Source of the DNA: Ramlibacter rhizophilus
Lineage (GTDB): Bacteria; Pseudomonadota; Gammaproteobacteria; Burkholderiales; Burkholderiaceae_C
NCBI RefSeq assembly: GCF_004681965.1
Contig: NZ_SMLL01000001.1
Coordinates: 62,001-126,000 of the forward strand
Length of the DNA stretch: 64,000 nucleotides
Direction: 5' to 3'
Shown: in pieces, positions 62,770 to 64,000 of the stretch
Numbering within the stretch: position 1 is the first letter of the stretch
Layout of the letters: every line of letters begins with the position of its first letter
Made by a program: the position numbers and the translations under genes
Notes under the pieces: generated by a model
Database searches by the model: none
Told to the model about the DNA's origin: nothing
The model's input: the letters and a program-made list of their open reading frames with translations, nothing else

Positions 62770-63501
62770 ATGAGCCTCGCCGCGCCTCTCACGCCCGTTG
62801 AAGAACTCGATGCGCAGTTGCGCCAGCACGGTTTTGCGGTGCTGGATGCGACGGCCGTGTGCCGGCTGGCCGGCGTGGGCATCGAGGAACTGCGCGCCTG
62901 GGGCCCGAGCTGGAACACCCTGCCGCCGGACGAGTACCTCAAGGACGGCGGCCGCTACCGGCGCCGTCGCCACGCCAACCTGGTGATCGACGGCGAACGC
63001 ATCGAACCGGCGCCGCACCGGGCGCACTGGCAGCCGGTCGAATACAACGCGCTGCATGGCGGCATGGAGCGCTGGTTCGAACCCATGGGCGCGGAAGTGA
63101 CCGAGACGCCGGCCTGGCAGCGGCTGATCGCCGCCCTGGGTCGGGTGGCCTCCGCGCTCAAGGGACAGAGGCGCTGGTTCGCCGAGGCGCACCAGTTCCG
63201 CATCGACACGGCCGGCGGCATCGGCAGGCCGACGCCCGAGGGCGCGCACCGCGACGGCGTCGACCTGGTGGCGGTGTTCCTCGTCGCGCGCGAAGCGATC
63301 AAGGGCGGCGAGACCCGCGTGTTCCAGGCCGAGGGCCCGGCCGGCATGCGCTTCACGCTGAGCGAACCCTGGAGCCTGCTGCTGCTGGACGACGCGCGGG
63401 TCATCCACGAGACCACGCCCATCCAGCCCGCGGGCGATGTGGGCTGGCGCGACACGCTGGTGGTCACCCTGCGGGCGGGTGGTTTCCAGGGGCCCGCCTG
63501 A
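62770..63501 (+). CDS. 2OG-Fe(II) dioxygenase family protein (PF10014-like)
   Basis: The 243-residue protein resembles the 2OG-Fe dioxygenase family that includes bacterial L-isoleucine 4-hydroxylase. Iron ligands are visible as H160-R-D162 (EGAHRDGVDLVAVFLV) and H213 (ARVIHETTP), with an arginine downstream (WRDTLVVTLR) placed to bind 2-oxoglutarate. It may hydroxylate a free amino acid; neighbouring ergothioneine genes make an imidazole amino acid one possibility, but that is speculation. The ATG at 62770 is chosen because a -10 box ends seven bases before it; an ATG four codons upstream is the alternative. Confidence 0.82.
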   Translation: MSLAAPLTPVEELDAQLRQHGFAVLDATAVCRLAGVGIEELRAWGPSWNTLPPDEYLKDGGRYRRRRHANLVIDGERIEPAPHRAHWQPVEYNALHGGMERWFEPMGAEVTETPAWQRLIAALGRVASALKGQRRWFAEAHQFRIDTAGGIGRPTPEGAHRDGVDLVAVFLVAREAIKGGETRVFQAEGPAGMRFTLSEPWSLLLLDDARVIHETTPIQPAGDVGWRDTLVVTLRAGGFQGPA

Positions 63502-63509
63502 GCAAGCAC

Positions 63510-63612
63510 ACCCCCTCCCCCTTTGGGGGAGGGCTGGGGTGGGGGCCACGCGCGCCGGACACGCCACTTCACGCGGGCCCCCATCCCTGCCTTCCCCCAA
63601 GGGGGGAAGGAG
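63510..63612. repeat. GC-rich intergenic palindromic repeat, single copy
   Basis: Same organisation as the copies at 2005 and 59914: CCCCCTTTGGGGGAGGG at the left edge, GGGGTGGGGGCCACGCGCGCC, centre, GGGCCCCCATCCCTGCC and CCCCCAAGGGGGGAAGG at the right. It lies between convergent 2OG-oxygenase and SDR genes. Confidence 0.88.
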
Positions 63613-63618
63613 AGGACG

Positions 63619-64000
63619 CTATCCCCGCACGTCGGCCACCGGCTCGCTGCCGAAGTCGGCTCTTTCCAGGTAGGCCAGCACCTTGGCCGCCGCTGTCTCG
63701 GGCGAGTCCAGCGCCCCCTTCTGTTTCAGGCCGACGAAGCCTTCGCGGTCTGGAAAGCGCGCGGCGTCGGCGCCTCGCAGCTGCGCCTGCATGTCGGTAT
63801 CGATCACGCCGGGCGCGAGCGAGCAGACCCGCGCGCCGTTGCCGCTGCGCGCCTCGTCCAGCGCCACGCAGCGGGTGAAGTGGTCCATGCCCGCCTTGGC
63901 CGCGCAGTAGGCGGCCTGCGAGGCCATGGCGCGGCGGCCCAGGCCCGAGGAGATGTTCAGCACCTTGCGCGGGATCTTCCAGTTGGCCGTGGCGCGCAGG
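63619..64000 (-). CDS. Short-chain dehydrogenase/reductase, C-terminal part (truncated by the window)
   Basis: The gene enters from the right edge and only its last 126 codons and the stop are present; the cofactor-binding N-terminus lies outside. The catalytic motifs are intact: NISSGLGRR supplies the serine and AAYCAAKAG supplies the Y-x3-K pair, followed by the LAPGVIDTDMQAQLR cofactor segment. A Tyr-Cys pair within YCAAK is a minor variant of the common YSAAK. The substrate is not known. It converges on the 2OG-oxygenase gene with a palindromic repeat between. Confidence 0.88.
   Translation of the reverse strand, partial: LRATANWKIPRKVLNISSGLGRRAMASQAAYCAAKAGMDHFTRCVALDEARSGNGARVCSLAPGVIDTDMQAQLRGADAARFPDREGFVGLKQKGALDSPETAAAKVLAYLERADFGSEPVADVRG

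Overview
The window looks like chromosomal DNA of a GC-rich betaproteobacterium of the order Burkholderiales, most like a Comamonadaceae member (Variovorax/Ramlibacter/Hydrogenophaga type). This is inferred from the very high GC, a Bug-family solute receptor, IF-3 starting on ATC, an SWIB/histone-H1-like nucleoid protein, 3-hydroxybenzoate/gentisate genes and GC-rich intergenic palindromic repeats. No phage, insertion sequence, CRISPR array or rRNA gene was seen. Genes are densely packed on both strands; no gene-free gap exceeds about 300 bases. The longest are the aceA leader (11719-12015), the repeat array (40425-40700), the 47481-47740 divergent spacer, in which I see nothing definite, and the thrS leader (13342-13580).

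Layout. 1-8.3 kb: tail of a DedA protein, a two-subunit ring-hydroxylating oxygenase resembling salicylate 5-hydroxylase, a glycine-zipper lipoprotein, amiC-tsaE divergent from queG, an AEC carrier, a Bug receptor and xerD. 8.4-13.3 kb: a ThDP enzyme, an SWIB/H1-like protein, an EamA exporter and isocitrate lyase behind an AT-rich leader. 13.3-21.6 kb: the conserved translation operon thrS-infC-rpmI-rplT-pheS-pheT-ihfA-merR, then tRNA-Pro(GGG). It carries several candidate RNA controls: a threonine-rich leader peptide with a terminator before thrS, a hairpin triplet before rpmI, and a terminator directly before pheS.

21.7-31.5 kb: a Kef-type antiporter, a DUF4142 protein, an acyltransferase-SGNH protein, a cytochrome oxidase cluster with fused subunits I and III, two small membrane proteins and a NUDIX hydrolase. 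31.7-39.6 kb: aromatic catabolism. It holds hmgA, then a leftward operon for 3-hydroxybenzoate (hydroxylase, gentisate dioxygenase, fumarylpyruvate hydrolase, TRAP transporter) divergent from a MarR regulator. With the salicylate 5-hydroxylase-like oxygenase at the left edge, two routes may converge on gentisate. The maleylpyruvate isomerase is not in the window.

39.7-57.9 kb: mostly envelope and stress proteins: an OmpA-like lipoprotein, a P1 peptidase, a SYLF protein, a TRIC channel, a ClpP paralogue, an ElaB/YqjD-like protein, an acyl-CoA ligase, a PRC-barrel/EF-hand protein, a metallophosphoesterase, a PhoX-like protein, exported MsrB-MsrA, and an SDR-DoxX/DUF2269/thioredoxin-reductase-like operon. 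58-64 kb: two adjacent ferritin-like proteins of unknown function, an EgtB-EgtD ergothioneine pair, DUF427, a 2OG-Fe(II) oxygenase and a truncated SDR. Five stretches of GC-rich palindromic intergenic repeats punctuate the window, one of them a tandem array.
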